64,000 nucleotides of DNA, from the NCBI RefSeq assembly GCF_014650815.1, contig NZ_BMVR01000017.1, forward strand, positions 141,792 through 205,791, given 5' to 3'. Position 1 is the first letter of the stretch; the number at the start of each line of letters is the position of its first letter. Below are positions 17,947 to 29,447 of the stretch, in pieces. Under the pieces are notes generated by a model that had not been told where the DNA came from, ran no database searches, and saw only the letters and a program-made list of their open reading frames with translations. Made by a program: the position numbers and the translations under genes. This DNA comes from Streptomyces flavofungini. GTDB lineage: Bacteria > Actinomycetota > Actinomycetes > Streptomycetales > Streptomycetaceae.

Positions 17947-17981
17947 GGGCCGACTGGGTCCCGGCCCGGGCCGACCGGCCC
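17947..17981. promoter_or_regulatory. two adjacent GGGCC-type palindromes (DosR/OsdR-like boxes)
   Basis: GGGCCGACTGGGTCCC at 17947-17962 and GGGCCGACCGGCCC at 17968-17981 lie ~130-160 bases upstream of the Usp operon and directly after the nitroreductase stop. Both are inverted repeats. Related sequences occur at 19186, 25030, 40024, 43022 and 44064. Confidence 0.5.
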
Positions 17982-18965
17982 TCACTCGAACTCCAGGACC
18001 TCCCGTACCGGGCGACGGCGGGTCGTCGGACCCTGTGGGCCGTGGCCGACGCGCAGCACCATCTGGACGAAGCCCACGGCCGAAGCCGGATCACGCACGA
18101 GCTCGCGCAGGTCGGACCACTCCAGGGCATGAGATGTGAGGGACGTGGCCAGGCCGTCCAGTGTGGCCTGCAGGAGGACCCGTTCCAGCGCCTGACCGGC
18201 GCGGAGCCAGTCGGCCGGCCGGTCGTCCGCGGTGCCGAGCAGCGCCAGGTTCGGGTGGGACTCGAAGGTGGTCGTGCCGCGGTCGGCGACGGGTCGGCGA
18301 CCGGCGAAGTCGCGCACCGGAGCGCGGCCGTCCCGCTTGTGGGGGCCGAAAGCGTATTCAGGGACGCCTTCGGAGGCGGTGTCGGCCTCGGCCGCACCGA
18401 GCTGTGTCCAGCGGGCGACTTCTTCCTGGCGGGCCGGTTCGGCGCCGTCACGCCCTTCGGCGTCGTGGACGAGGTCCAGCAGCACCTCCAGATGCCAGTC
18501 CGAGGGGAACAACAGCACGGCGCCCTCGCGGTCGGCGGCCTCGGTCAACGCGGCTCGCTCAGCGTCCGAGAGACCCTGTTCGGCGAAGGGGTAGCGGCTC
18601 GTGTGCCTGCGGTGGATCGCCGGATACAGCCGGGCGAGGCCGTCGTCGGGTCCGTCCAGTGGGCTGCCGGACAGGTCGACGGTGGCGAGCAGCCCCGGAT
18701 CGGCGTGATCGGGCAGCAGCCGTGCCCGGGGCAGCCGACCCGCGTGCGCCGCCGCGACCCGCAGATTGAACAGGGCGGCTCCGCAGCCGATGTGCAAGGC
18801 ACGGTGCGCAGGGTCGGAAGCGGGCATGGCGCGTTTCGGGTCGGCGCGCAGTTCGAGGGTTCCGCTGGCGCGCAGGAAGCGGAACCGCCAGGGCTGCGCG
18901 TTGTGCATGGACGGTGCGGCCGTCGCATCCCTGACCAGCTGCTGGACGGTCTTGTCAGCCGGCAT
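17982..18965 (-). CDS. Acg-like nitroreductase-family protein
   Basis: 327 aa from ATG 18965 with GGGAGG upstream. VQQLVRDATAAPSMHNAQPW is the nitroreductase FMN-site signature. A second half (ALERVLLQATLDGLATSL, FVQMVLRVGHGP) repeats the fold, as in the Acg/Rv2032 family of DosR-regulated proteins. Those proteins sequester flavin rather than reducing nitro compounds in known examples, so enzymatic activity here is uncertain. Its place beside Usp genes fits a hypoxia/stress regulon. It probably has its own promoter in the 345-bp region to the right. Confidence 0.85.
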   Translation of the reverse strand: MPADKTVQQLVRDATAAPSMHNAQPWRFRFLRASGTLELRADPKRAMPASDPAHRALHIGCGAALFNLRVAAAHAGRLPRARLLPDHADPGLLATVDLSGSPLDGPDDGLARLYPAIHRRHTSRYPFAEQGLSDAERAALTEAADREGAVLLFPSDWHLEVLLDLVHDAEGRDGAEPARQEEVARWTQLGAAEADTASEGVPEYAFGPHKRDGRAPVRDFAGRRPVADRGTTTFESHPNLALLGTADDRPADWLRAGQALERVLLQATLDGLATSLTSHALEWSDLRELVRDPASAVGFVQMVLRVGHGPQGPTTRRRPVREVLEFE

Positions 18966-19311
18966 GGTGCCTCCCTCACGGGGCTCGCGCCGGGGCGGGG
19001 CAAAGAGGAAGCGTCGCTCCTTCCACGATAGGCCGCTGCGGAGCCTTCGGCAGACCTCACCCACAGCGCCCCGAGCGCCGGACCGGCCGGGCCTGCCGGA
19101 CGACACCCGCCGCGGCGGTGCCCCGTGACTCGATGGCGTACCGGCCCGGCCCCATCAGACTGGTGCGCCGCGCCGCCGCGCACCAGGGGCCACCCGGCCC
19201 CGGCGGACGGGCCGACCTGGCACGTAAGGCGATCCCTGCGGCCCCTGTGCGCCGATCGGGCGGAGGTGTTCGATGACGGCATGGGAACACCGGCGGAAGG
19301 AGGTGAGCATC
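18966..19311. other. 346-bp divergent intergenic region
   Basis: No gene is supported. It holds the promoters of the nitroreductase gene (left) and of the Trypco/trypsin-STAND operon (right), and the palindrome at 19186-19201. Confidence 0.5.
19186..19201. promoter_or_regulatory. palindrome GGGGCCACCCGGCCCC
   Basis: Perfect 6-base arms around ACCC between the divergent nitroreductase and trypsin-STAND units. It matches the GGGCC/GGCCC pattern seen at other genes of the stress island. Confidence 0.45.
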
Positions 19312-19506
19312 GTGGGTACGTCACTGACCCCGGAGTTCTGGAGGCTGTTCGCCGTCCTCTTCGTCATCGCCCTGGCAGTGACCTTCGCGGCCGCCACAGC
19401 GCTCGACGCACTGGTGCTGTGGGCGCGGCAGCACCGGACCCGCAGGCGGCCGTCGGCGTCTTGCGTGAACCGTGCGGCACCGGCCAAGTACAAGGCAAGC
19501 CTCTGA
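19312..19506 (+). CDS. small single-pass membrane protein, first gene of the trypsin-STAND operon
   Basis: 64 aa. GTG 19312 is chosen because AAGGAGG lies ~8 bases upstream. After TSLTPEFW a hydrophobic segment (LFAVLFVIALAVTFAAATAL, ~residues 10-32) is followed by a basic tail, predicting N-out/C-in topology. No family is recognised. It is 72 bases upstream of the Trypco1-like gene on the same strand and is likely co-transcribed. It could tether the system to the membrane or be the target the protease acts on; that is conjecture. Confidence 0.6.
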   Translation: MGTSLTPEFWRLFAVLFVIALAVTFAAATALDALVLWARQHRTRRRPSASCVNRAAPAKYKASL

Positions 19507-19578
19507 CGGAGGGTGGGTGACGGCGGCACTCCGGAGGACGATGAGGAGTTGAGGCGGGGCAGCGCAGAGGAGGCGTCG

Positions 19579-19929
19579 ATGATCCAGCTGGTGCGAATTC
19601 CGCTGGACACAGGGGAGTTCCTGGTCGCGGAGGTGGACCTCGCCGACATTCCCGAGGAGTCCGTTGTCCTGGCCTCTCCCGGGCCGGGACGGGCGATCGG
19701 GCAGGCGTCGCGGACCTTGGAATCCAGCTTGCTGAGCCTTCGTCCGGCCCTGACCGGACTGACGAAGACGCTGGACGAGCTCAGCCCGGACGCGGTGTCG
19801 ATCGAATTCGGGGTCAAGTTGGGAGGCGAGACGGGAGTGATCCTCGCCAAGGGCACCGCGGAGGTGCACTTCACCGTGAACGTCCAGTGGGCGCCCCGGC
19901 CTGCTCCTGCCGAGCCCCCGCTTGCGTGA
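19579..19929 (+). CDS. trypsin-co-occurring domain protein (Trypco1/CU044_2847-like)
   Basis: 116 aa. ATG 19579 has GAGGAGG upstream and begins the conserved MIQLVRIPLDTGEFLVAEVD. The family pattern is a short beta-rich module with an amphipathic middle (LESSLLSLRPALTGLTKTLDEL) and the ending SIEFGVKLGGETGVILAKG, then AEVHFTVNVQW. Comparative genomics places this domain beside trypsin-like proteases and STAND NTPases in predicted NTP-dependent conflict systems. Here it is directly followed, with a one-base TGATG overlap, by a trypsin-nSTAND1 protein, exactly that arrangement. It is probably an adaptor or substrate for the protease. No enzymatic motif is seen. Confidence 0.78.
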   Translation: MIQLVRIPLDTGEFLVAEVDLADIPEESVVLASPGPGRAIGQASRTLESSLLSLRPALTGLTKTLDELSPDAVSIEFGVKLGGETGVILAKGTAEVHFTVNVQWAPRPAPAEPPLA

Positions 19930-22839
19930 TGGTGGCCTCTGGTGCGGCCGTCGTCCGGTTCCGCTCCGCCGGTGGCGGGGTCGTGGGGCACGGTGTCCTC
20001 GTGGACGAGGAACACGTCGTCACGTGCGCGCACGTCGTCAACGCGGCCCTCGGCCGTCCACCGCGCGATGCTGACGACGCCAGGGGGCAGGTCGTTCGGC
20101 TCGAATTCCCGCTGCTGGTCCAGCTGGGCGCGCTGGCACCGGAACGTCGCGCCCGGGTCGACGTCTGGGAGGCGCCCGGAACTGCCTGGGACGGACTGGA
20201 TGTGGCCGGGCTGACACTCGTGGGCGAGGACAGGCCGATGGGCGCGGTCCCCGTGCCGTTGGCCCACGAGGACTGCATGGAGGGTGACGTCCTGTTGTTC
20301 GGGCCGGTCGAAGGCCGGCCCGGTGGCTGGGTCCCGGCCCGGCTGCGTCCCCTCGTCAAGCAGTTCAGGCAGCAGATCGACCAGCGTGCCCACGGCGCCC
20401 ACGCGGCCCAGCCGCGATACAGCGGCACGCCGGTCCTCGACCCGCGCACGGAGCACGTCCTCGGCATCCTGGTGGCCGTCGCGACCAGACGCGACGACGC
20501 GGATGTCTATGCGATACCGGTGACAAACCTGGTGGCGGCATGGCCCACGGCCTTCGCCCCGCTGCCTGTCTCCCCTTACAAGGGACTTGCGGCATTCGGC
20601 CGCGAAGACACGCACCTCTTCTTCGGCCGTGACGCGATGACCGACGAGCTGGCCTCGGCCGTGGACGCCTGCGGCCTCGTGCCCGTGGTGGGCGCCTCGG
20701 GCGTGGGCAAGTCGTCCCTGGTACAGGCTGGCCTCATGCCGCGACTGGCGGCGGGGCGGACCGCATGGGGTTTCGTGCCCGTACGCCCACGCCCCCGTCT
20801 GGACACCGCATTGGCAGCGGGCTTCGCTCGTGCCGTCGGAGCTCCAGATCATGTTCCGCTGTCCGAACTGGAGTCATGGCAGGCACGTCTGGGCTCGATC
20901 GGCCTCGTCGCCGCGGGAGACCTGGTGCTGGCGGCGACGGGAGCTGACCGGCTGCTGCTCGTCATAGACCAGTTCGAGGAAGCCCTGGACGGTTCGCCGA
21001 CCACGTGGGACGTGCTCGACGGACTCGCCGAGCTGGCCGGGCGCGAGCGAACCGGCATGGTGGCGGTACTCACCCTCAGGGAGGACGCGTTCGGTCGGCT
21101 CTTCGTGCGGGCGGGGCGCTTCGGCGAGGCTCTGCGGCGGACAGCCGTGGCCCTGCGAGGGATGGACACCGCAGAACTGAACCGGGCGATCGTGCAGCCC
21201 GCCCTGCTCCGGGGTGTGACCGTCCACGGCCGGCTGGTGCAGGACTTGGCCTCGCTCGTCGAAGGCCGCCCCGGCGCGCTGCCCTTGCTGGAGTTCACCC
21301 TGGACCGGATGTGGTCCACCTTGCGGCGCGGTCAGGACACCCTGTCCTACGAGGCGTACGCGGAGATCGGCGGACTCGACGGAGCATTGGCCGAATATGC
21401 CGACGGCGTCCTGGCGGCACTCGCCGCCGAGGAGCGCCCGCTCGTACGACGGCTGTTCCTCAACCATCTGACCACGCCCGACCAGCCAGGTGTCCGTCGG
21501 GTCGCCACGCGCTCCGAGCTGCGCCCCGCGGAGTGGGCCATCGCGGTCCGGCTGGCCAACGAGCGGCTGCTGACCACGAGTCGGAGCGAGGAGGGCGAGG
21601 ACACCGTCGAAGTGGTGCACGAGGCACTGCTGAACGCCTGGGCCACGCTGACGTCCTGGCTCAAGGAAGAGGAGCCCTTCCGCAACTGGCGTCGCATGCT
21701 CGCCTACGCCATGCGCCGACGTGACGCCGCCGACGAGACATCGGTGCTGACCGGGCCTCTGCTCGCCGATTCCGAGCGCTGGCTGGCGGAGCGACCGTCC
21801 GACGTCACCGTCGACGAACGACGCTTCATCAGTGCGAACCGCGAGCACCAGAAGCGCGAGGAGCGCAAGTACCGCACTCTGTTCGAGGACTCCCTGGCCC
21901 GCACCCTCACTCTGGCCGCGCAGCGCGCCGAGGACGCGACAGTGGCCCTGCTCCTCGCTGTCGAGGCGCTGGACCGCTCCGCCGATCCGTCCGTGGATCT
22001 TCTCGTGCGCACCTGCCTGCGCCGCATGGGGGCGACTGAACTGGAGGAGGTGTCAGGAGCCGGATACGAGAACGAACTGAGACGTACGACCAACAGGATC
22101 CGCCTCCTTGAATGGGCGGAGGGCCCCCCGGGGCGCTGGTCGACCGCGCCCGGGGCGCCACGCCACTGGGCGCTGGGCGACGACAACACCAGCGTGCTCA
22201 TCGACGCACGAGGACGTGCCCAGGTGCTCTGGGGAGTCGCGGAGGGTGGTGTGGGAGGCGGAGTCGACGTACCGCTCGCCGAGCCTGCGGTCATCGCGGC
22301 CTGCACGGACGCTGCGACGGCCTTGTGCCTGGGCACCGAGTCGGGCGAGCTGCACCTGTACCAGATCACGGACTCCGTGGAGGAGATGTGGCAGATCGCC
22401 CTGCCGGCTGCCGCGACCTGCGTGGCCGTGGACGGCCAGGGCAGCAAAGTCGCCGTGAGCTGCGACGACGGTGTCACCCGGGTGCTCTCGGCGCAGGCGG
22501 ACGGCCATGAGTTCCTGGCGCTCGCCTCACCGGGCTTTGTCGAGGACCTCGACTTCGCACCGGACGGGTTGTCCTTGGCGGGACAGGTCACCGGAGGCCG
22601 TCTCACCGTCTGGGACCTCACCTCGGGGGAACGCCGCTGTGACGCCGAGGCGCCCATGGGCCACGTCGCCTTCAGCGCCGACGCCGCGTACCTGGTGTCC
22701 GCGGGGCAGCGTCCGGACCAGTTGGGCACGGTCGTTCGGCTGCCACTCCACGCCGCCCGACTCGCGGCCGTCGCGCGCAAGGTGGCGGGTCGTGACCTCA
22801 CTGACAGCGAGTGGCAGCGTCACGTCGGCATCCCGCCTG

Positions 22840-22865
<26 letters not shown>
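19929..22865 (+). CDS. trypsin-like protease fused to nSTAND1 ATPase with C-terminal propeller-like region
   Basis: 978 aa from ATG 19929, overlapping the previous stop by one base (translational coupling). Residues 1-210 are a trypsin-like domain with a complete triad: His35 (VVTCAHVV), Asp91 (GLDVAGLTL), Ser165 (YSGTPVLD). SPYKGLAAFGREDTHLFFGR (215-234) is the nSTAND1 entry motif. Walker A GASGVGKSS is at 255-263 and Walker B LLLVIDQFEE at 342-351. A STAND helical region (VEVVHEALLNAW) follows, then a coiled, charged segment and degenerate WD40-like strands (~740-960). STAND proteins oligomerise on ligand sensing, so activation would switch on proteolysis. No signal peptide. It converges with glgX, overlapping it by 26 bp. 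The conflict/immune role is inference from family context. Confidence 0.85.
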
Positions 22866-24948
<2,083 letters not shown>

Positions 24949-25029
24949 CCTCGCCCCCTCCCCGAGAACGTGGCCTCCCCGCCCCACGAGGTTAGGGCAA
25001 GGACGGCGAGCGCGGCGGCCGACGACGAA

Positions 25030-25043
25030 GGGCCGAACGTCCC
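25030..25043. promoter_or_regulatory. palindrome GGGCCGAACGTCCC between glgX and pflB
   Basis: An inverted repeat 82 bases upstream of glgX and ~190 bases upstream of pflB, of the same form as the boxes near the Usp, adhE and ppdK genes. A plausible shared operator. Confidence 0.5.
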
Positions 25044-25233
25044 AGCCGCTTCAGGGCACATCGGATTCGGTGAGACGCCGGGACACAGGCCGAACGGCAC
25101 CACGACGACCCCTCACGGCCCCTGCCCCGGGCTTCCGACGCGCACGATCATCGAATCCGTAGGGGCCGCGGTTCCTCGAAGCCGACGAGCCCGCGGACGG
25201 CAAGGCGACCCGATGCGGAGGCAAGTGATAGTG

Positions 25234-27495
25234 ATGACAACGGTGGCTCCGACAGACATGGCGGCACCGGGGTCCGCGTGGCGCCGCTTCGCGGGCGAGC
25301 GGTGGCGGGAGCACGTGGACGTGCGTGACTTCATCCAGGCCAACTACACGCCGTACGAAGGCGACGCGGCCTTCCTCGTGGGCCCCACGGCCCGCACTCG
25401 CGCCGTCTGGGAGAAGGTCAGCGCGCTGTTCCCGGAAGAGCGGCGCAAGGGGATCCTGGACGTCGACACGGCCACACCCTCGACGATCACCGCACACGCC
25501 CCCGGGTACATCGACCGGGACCTGGAGCTGATCGTCGGTCTGCAGACGGACGCCCCGCTGAAGCGCGCGATCATGCCGAACGGTGGTGTTCGCATGGTCG
25601 AGAGCAGCCTGCGGGCCTATGGCTACCAGCCCGACCCGTTCGTGACCAAGGTCTTCGGCGCCTACCGAAAGACCCACAACGACGGCGTCTTCGACGCCTA
25701 CACCCCCGCCATGCGGGCCGCCCGCAAGGCCGGGATCATCACGGGCCTCCCGGACGCCTACGGCCGCGGCCGCATCATCGGCGACTACCGGCGCGTCGCG
25801 CTGTACGGCACGGACCGACTGATCGCCGCCAAGCGCGCCGAGCGGGCGCTGCTGGACGCCCGACCGTCCACCGAAGACATCATCCGCGACCGTGAGGAAC
25901 TCGCCGAGCAGGCCAGGGCGTTGGAGGAACTGACGCGCATGGCCGCCGCCTACGGATGCGACATCACGCGCCCCGCCGCCACGGTGCACGAGGCCGTGCA
26001 GTGGCTCTATCTCGGCTACCTCGCCGCGGTGAAGGAGCAGAACGGCGCCGCGATGTCCCTGGGGCGCACGTCCACCTTCCTGGACGTCTACCTCCAGCGG
26101 GACCTGGACGAGGGGCGCATCGACGAGAGCCGGGCCCAGGAGCTCATCGACGACTTCGTGATCAAGCTGCGGATCGTACGGTTCTTGCGCACCCCCGAGT
26201 ACGACGCGCTGTTCTCGGGCGACCCCACCTGGGTGACGGAGTCCATCGGCGGGATCGGCACGGACGGCCGCACTCTCGTCACCCGTACCTCCTTCCGCTT
26301 CCTCCAGACCCTCTACAACCTCGGGCCCGCCCCCGAGCCCAACCTGACCGTGCTGTGGTCACCCCGGCTGCCCTCCGGCTTCAAGGAGTTCTGCGCCGGC
26401 GTCTCCATCGACACCAGCGCGCTCCAGTACGAGTCGGACGAGCTGATGAGGCCCCTCACCGGCGACGACACAGCGATCGCCTGCTGCGTCTCCGCCATGG
26501 CGGTGGGGCAGCAGATGCAGTTCTTCGGAGCGCGCGTCAACCTCGCCAAGGCGCTCCTGTACGCGATCAACGGCGGCCGGGACGAGCTGACGGGCGAGCA
26601 GATCGGGCCCGAGGCACCCGCGTTGAGCAGCGAGTACCTGGAGTACGAGAAGCTGAGCGCGGCGTACGACCGGATGCTCGACTGGCTGGCCGAGACCTAT
26701 GTCAATGCCCTCAACGTCATCCACTTCATGCACGACAAGTATGCCTACGAGCGGATCGAGATGGCGCTGCACGACCACCCCGTGCACCGCTTCATGGCCT
26801 GTGGCATCGCCGGACTCTCGGTCGCCGCCGACAGCCTTGCCGCGGTCAAGTACGCCCGGGTGAAGGTGATCCGCGACGACTCCGGTCTGGCCGTCGACTA
26901 CGAGACCGAGGGCGAGTTCCCCGCCTACGGCAACAACGACGACCGCGTCGACGCGCTCGCCGTCGGCCTGGTGGAGACGTTCATGGCGAAGGTGCGCGAG
27001 CACCGCACCTACCGGAACGCCGAGCACACCCAGTCCGTGCTCACCATCACCTCCAACGTCGTCTACGGCAAGCACACCGGCAACACCCCCGACGGGCGCC
27101 GCACCGGACAGCCCTTCGCCCCAGGCGCCAACCCGATGAACGGCCGGGACCGACACGGTGTCGCCGCCTCGGCGCTGTCGGTGGCGAAGATCCCGTACGG
27201 GCAGGCGCGCGACGGCATCTCGCTGACCACCTCGATCACCCCCGAGGGCCTGGGCCACGACCCGGCCGAGCGGGCCGGGAACCTCGTCGGCGTACTGGAC
27301 GCCTACATGGGCTGCGGCGGCTTCCACATGAACGTCAACGTCCTGGACCGGGCCACGCTGGAGGACGCCATGGACCACCCGGAGAAGTATCCGGAGTTGA
27401 CCGTCCGGGTCTCCGGATACGCCGTCAACTTCGTCCGCCTGACGCGCGAGCAACAGCTCGACGTGATCAGCCGCACCTTCCACGGAGCGCTGTGA
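25234..27495 (+). CDS. pflB: formate C-acetyltransferase (pyruvate formate-lyase)
   Basis: 753 aa. ATG 25234 is chosen (GGAGG at 25217-25221); GTG 25231 and ATG 25213 in the same frame are alternatives. The frame stays open far upstream only as an artefact of antisense glgX. The adjacent catalytic cysteines are present (AIACCVSAM, Cys417-Cys418). So is the glycyl-radical loop RVSGYAVNF (Gly728, 26 residues from the C-terminus as in E. coli PflB). It cleaves pyruvate plus CoA to acetyl-CoA and formate, an oxygen-sensitive reaction unusual for a mainly aerobic actinomycete. The activase gene follows with a 4-base overlap. Confidence 0.93.
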   Translation: MTTVAPTDMAAPGSAWRRFAGERWREHVDVRDFIQANYTPYEGDAAFLVGPTARTRAVWEKVSALFPEERRKGILDVDTATPSTITAHAPGYIDRDLELIVGLQTDAPLKRAIMPNGGVRMVESSLRAYGYQPDPFVTKVFGAYRKTHNDGVFDAYTPAMRAARKAGIITGLPDAYGRGRIIGDYRRVALYGTDRLIAAKRAERALLDARPSTEDIIRDREELAEQARALEELTRMAAAYGCDITRPAATVHEAVQWLYLGYLAAVKEQNGAAMSLGRTSTFLDVYLQRDLDEGRIDESRAQELIDDFVIKLRIVRFLRTPEYDALFSGDPTWVTESIGGIGTDGRTLVTRTSFRFLQTLYNLGPAPEPNLTVLWSPRLPSGFKEFCAGVSIDTSALQYESDELMRPLTGDDTAIACCVSAMAVGQQMQFFGARVNLAKALLYAINGGRDELTGEQIGPEAPALSSEYLEYEKLSAAYDRMLDWLAETYVNALNVIHFMHDKYAYERIEMALHDHPVHRFMACGIAGLSVAADSLAAVKYARVKVIRDDSGLAVDYETEGEFPAYGNNDDRVDALAVGLVETFMAKVREHRTYRNAEHTQSVLTITSNVVYGKHTGNTPDGRRTGQPFAPGANPMNGRDRHGVAASALSVAKIPYGQARDGISLTTSITPEGLGHDPAERAGNLVGVLDAYMGCGGFHMNVNVLDRATLEDAMDHPEKYPELTVRVSGYAVNFVRLTREQQLDVISRTFHGAL

Positions 27496-28238
27496 AGACC
27501 ACGACCGGGCGGGTGACGGGGCGCGTCCACTCCTGGGATCTCTCCACCGGAGTGGACGGCCCCGGTACCCGTTTCGTGCTGTTCGTCAGTGGATGCCCGC
27601 TGCGCTGTCTCTACTGCGCGAACCCGGACACCTGGCACATGCGTGATGGGCGGTCGGCCACGGCCGACGAGGTGATGGCGGAGATCAGCAAGTACCGCGC
27701 GTTCATCACCGCCGCCGGGGGAGGAGTGACCCTCACGGGCGGTGAGCCGCTGCTCCAGCCCGACTTCACCGGTGCCGTGCTGCGCCAATGCAAGGAGGCG
27801 GGGCTGCACACCGTCCTGGACACCTCCGGGTTCCTCGGCGCCCGCGCCGACGACGCCCTGCTCGCCGACACCGACCTGGTGCTCCTGGACATCAAGTCCT
27901 TCGACGCCGCCGCCTACCGCAGGCTCACCGGAGGCGAACTCGCCCCCACACTCGCCTTCGCCACCCGCCTGGACGGGAAGGGCATCCCCGTGTGGATCCG
28001 CTACGTCCTGGTCCCGGGCCGGACCGACGACGCGTCCCACATCGACGGCCTCGGCGCCTTCCTGGCCGGCCTCGGCAACGTCGACCGAGTGGACGTCCTG
28101 CCGTTCCACAAGCTGGGCGCCCACAAGTACGACGCCCTCGGCATTCCCTTTCCGCTGCGCGACACCCCCGGCCCCGGGCCCGACCTCGTCGAGCGGGTGC
28201 GGCGGCAGTTCCGCGCGCACGGCTTGCGGGCGTTCTGA
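27492..28238 (+). CDS. pflA: pyruvate formate-lyase activating enzyme (radical SAM)
   Basis: 248 aa. GTG 27492 overlaps the pflB stop (GTGA), implying translational coupling. Residues 35-42 (CPLRCLYC) are the CxxxCxxC [4Fe-4S] cluster motif. GGGVTLTGGEPLLQ contains the SAM-binding GGE, and VDVLPFHKLGAHKY is the conserved activase ending. It uses SAM and an electron donor to abstract hydrogen from PflB Gly728. The length equals that of E. coli PflA. Its presence argues that the PFL is functional. Confidence 0.94.
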   Translation: MKTTTGRVTGRVHSWDLSTGVDGPGTRFVLFVSGCPLRCLYCANPDTWHMRDGRSATADEVMAEISKYRAFITAAGGGVTLTGGEPLLQPDFTGAVLRQCKEAGLHTVLDTSGFLGARADDALLADTDLVLLDIKSFDAAAYRRLTGGELAPTLAFATRLDGKGIPVWIRYVLVPGRTDDASHIDGLGAFLAGLGNVDRVDVLPFHKLGAHKYDALGIPFPLRDTPGPGPDLVERVRRQFRAHGLRAF

Positions 28239-28264
28239 GCCGAGCCGCAGGCCGGCGCCCCTTC

Positions 28265-28684
28265 CTACGGCTTCGCCCGGCTGTCGATGTCAGCGATCAG
28301 CGACATGACCTGGGAGCGGATCTTGTCGCGGATGGGGCGGACGGCGTCGACGCCCTTGCCCGCGGGGTCTTCCAGGGGCCAGTCGAGGTAGGTCTTGCCG
28401 GGGAAGACCGGGCAGGCGTCGCCGCAGCCCATGCTGATGACGTAGTCGGAGGCCTGGACGGCCTCGGTGGTGAGGATTTTGGGTGCGGCGGTGGTGAGGT
28501 CGATGCCGACTTCCTTCATCGCTTCGATGGCGGCCGGGTTGACCTGGTCCGCGGGCAGGGAGCCGGCGGAGCGGACCTCGATGCGGTCGCCCGCGAGGTG
28601 GGAGAGGAATCCGGCGGCCATCTGCGAGCGTCCGGCGTTGTGCACGCAGACGAACAGGACGGACGCGGCAGGGGTGGGGGACAT
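28265..28684 (-). CDS. arsC: arsenate reductase ArsC, low-molecular-weight phosphatase type
   Basis: 139 aa from ATG 28684 with GAAGGA upstream. The CX5R P-loop CVHNAGRS is at residues 13-20, with SMGCGDACPVFPGK and LDWPLEDPAGK as the other conserved elements of actinobacterial ArsC. Reduces arsenate to arsenite for export by Acr3. It is 50 bases downstream of a second ArsC-like gene on the same strand, so the two likely form one transcript controlled from the 29374-29447 region. It converges on pflA. Confidence 0.9.
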   Translation of the reverse strand: MSPTPAASVLFVCVHNAGRSQMAAGFLSHLAGDRIEVRSAGSLPADQVNPAAIEAMKEVGIDLTTAAPKILTTEAVQASDYVISMGCGDACPVFPGKTYLDWPLEDPAGKGVDAVRPIRDKIRSQVMSLIADIDSRAKP

Positions 28685-28734
28685 CGGTTCTTCCTTCGTG
28701 GCGGGGATCAACGGGCGTTGCCGGGCCCGGGAGT

Positions 28735-29373
28735 TCAAGTGCTGCCCGGCAGGGTGGCGAGCAGGTCGGCGACATGGGCGTCGATGGCATCGCGGATCCG
28801 GCGTACGACGGCGATCGGTGCGCCTTCGGGGTCGGGGACGGGCCAGTCCAGGTAGCGGCGGCCGGGGACGATCGGGCATGCGTCGCCGCAGCCCATGGTG
28901 ATGACGATGTCGGCGGCCTGGACGACCTCGTCGGTCAGCGGTTTGGGGAAGGCGTCGGCGAGGTCGACGCCGGCTTCGGTGAGGACCTGGGCCACGAAGG
29001 GCTCGACTTCGGCGACCGGTGTGGTGCCCGCGGAGGAGACCTGCACGAGGTCTGCCGCGCGGTGGGCGAGCAGGGCGGCGGCGAGCTGGGAGCGTCCGGC
29101 GTTGTGGCTGCACACGAAGAGCACGCGAGGCAGTCCGCTGCCCGGTGCCCGATGGACGTGGGCGAGAGCATCGAGGCGGTCGGCGGCCAGGCGCTCGGCG
29201 AGCATTACGAGGTGTGTGCGCACGTGGGCGGTCTCGGCGAGCTGCGCGTAGGAGTCGGCGATCAGGGACTGGACGGTCTCGGCCGAGAAGTGGCCGGAGT
29301 GCCGGGTGGCCAGGCGGGCGGCGCCGGTGGCGAGACGGGTGTCGGGCAGGGCGGGCGGCGTGGGAGCGGTCAT
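28735..29373 (-). CDS. arsC: arsenate reductase-like protein with N-terminal helical domain
   Basis: 212 aa. ATG 29373 (MTAPTPP) has AAGGGG upstream. Residues ~25-75 (HFSAETVQSLIADSYAQLAE... VMLAERLAADRLDAL) form an all-helical extension of the three-helix-bundle type. Residues 82-212 are an ArsC domain with P-loop CSHNAGRS (Cys88-Ser95) and TMGCGDACPIVPGR. It is similar to the next gene but longer. The extra domain may dimerise the enzyme or dock a reductant. It is divergent from arsR/acr3 across a 75-bp operator region. Confidence 0.87.
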   Translation of the reverse strand: MTAPTPPALPDTRLATGAARLATRHSGHFSAETVQSLIADSYAQLAETAHVRTHLVMLAERLAADRLDALAHVHRAPGSGLPRVLFVCSHNAGRSQLAAALLAHRAADLVQVSSAGTTPVAEVEPFVAQVLTEAGVDLADAFPKPLTDEVVQAADIVITMGCGDACPIVPGRRYLDWPVPDPEGAPIAVVRRIRDAIDAHVADLLATLPGST

Positions 29374-29414
29374 GAGAACCCCTTCGGCGGGCTCCACGGT
29401 TCAGCCTGGACTGG

Positions 29415-29437
29415 TGTCACTCTCGAATGATGTGACA
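29415..29437. promoter_or_regulatory. inverted repeat TGTCAC-N11-GTGACA, candidate ArsR operator
   Basis: Perfect 6-base arms between the divergent arsC and arsR genes, ending 10 bases before the arsR ATG. Position and symmetry fit a dimeric ArsR-type repressor controlling both directions. Confidence 0.6.
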
Positions 29438-29447
29438 GTATCAGCCC

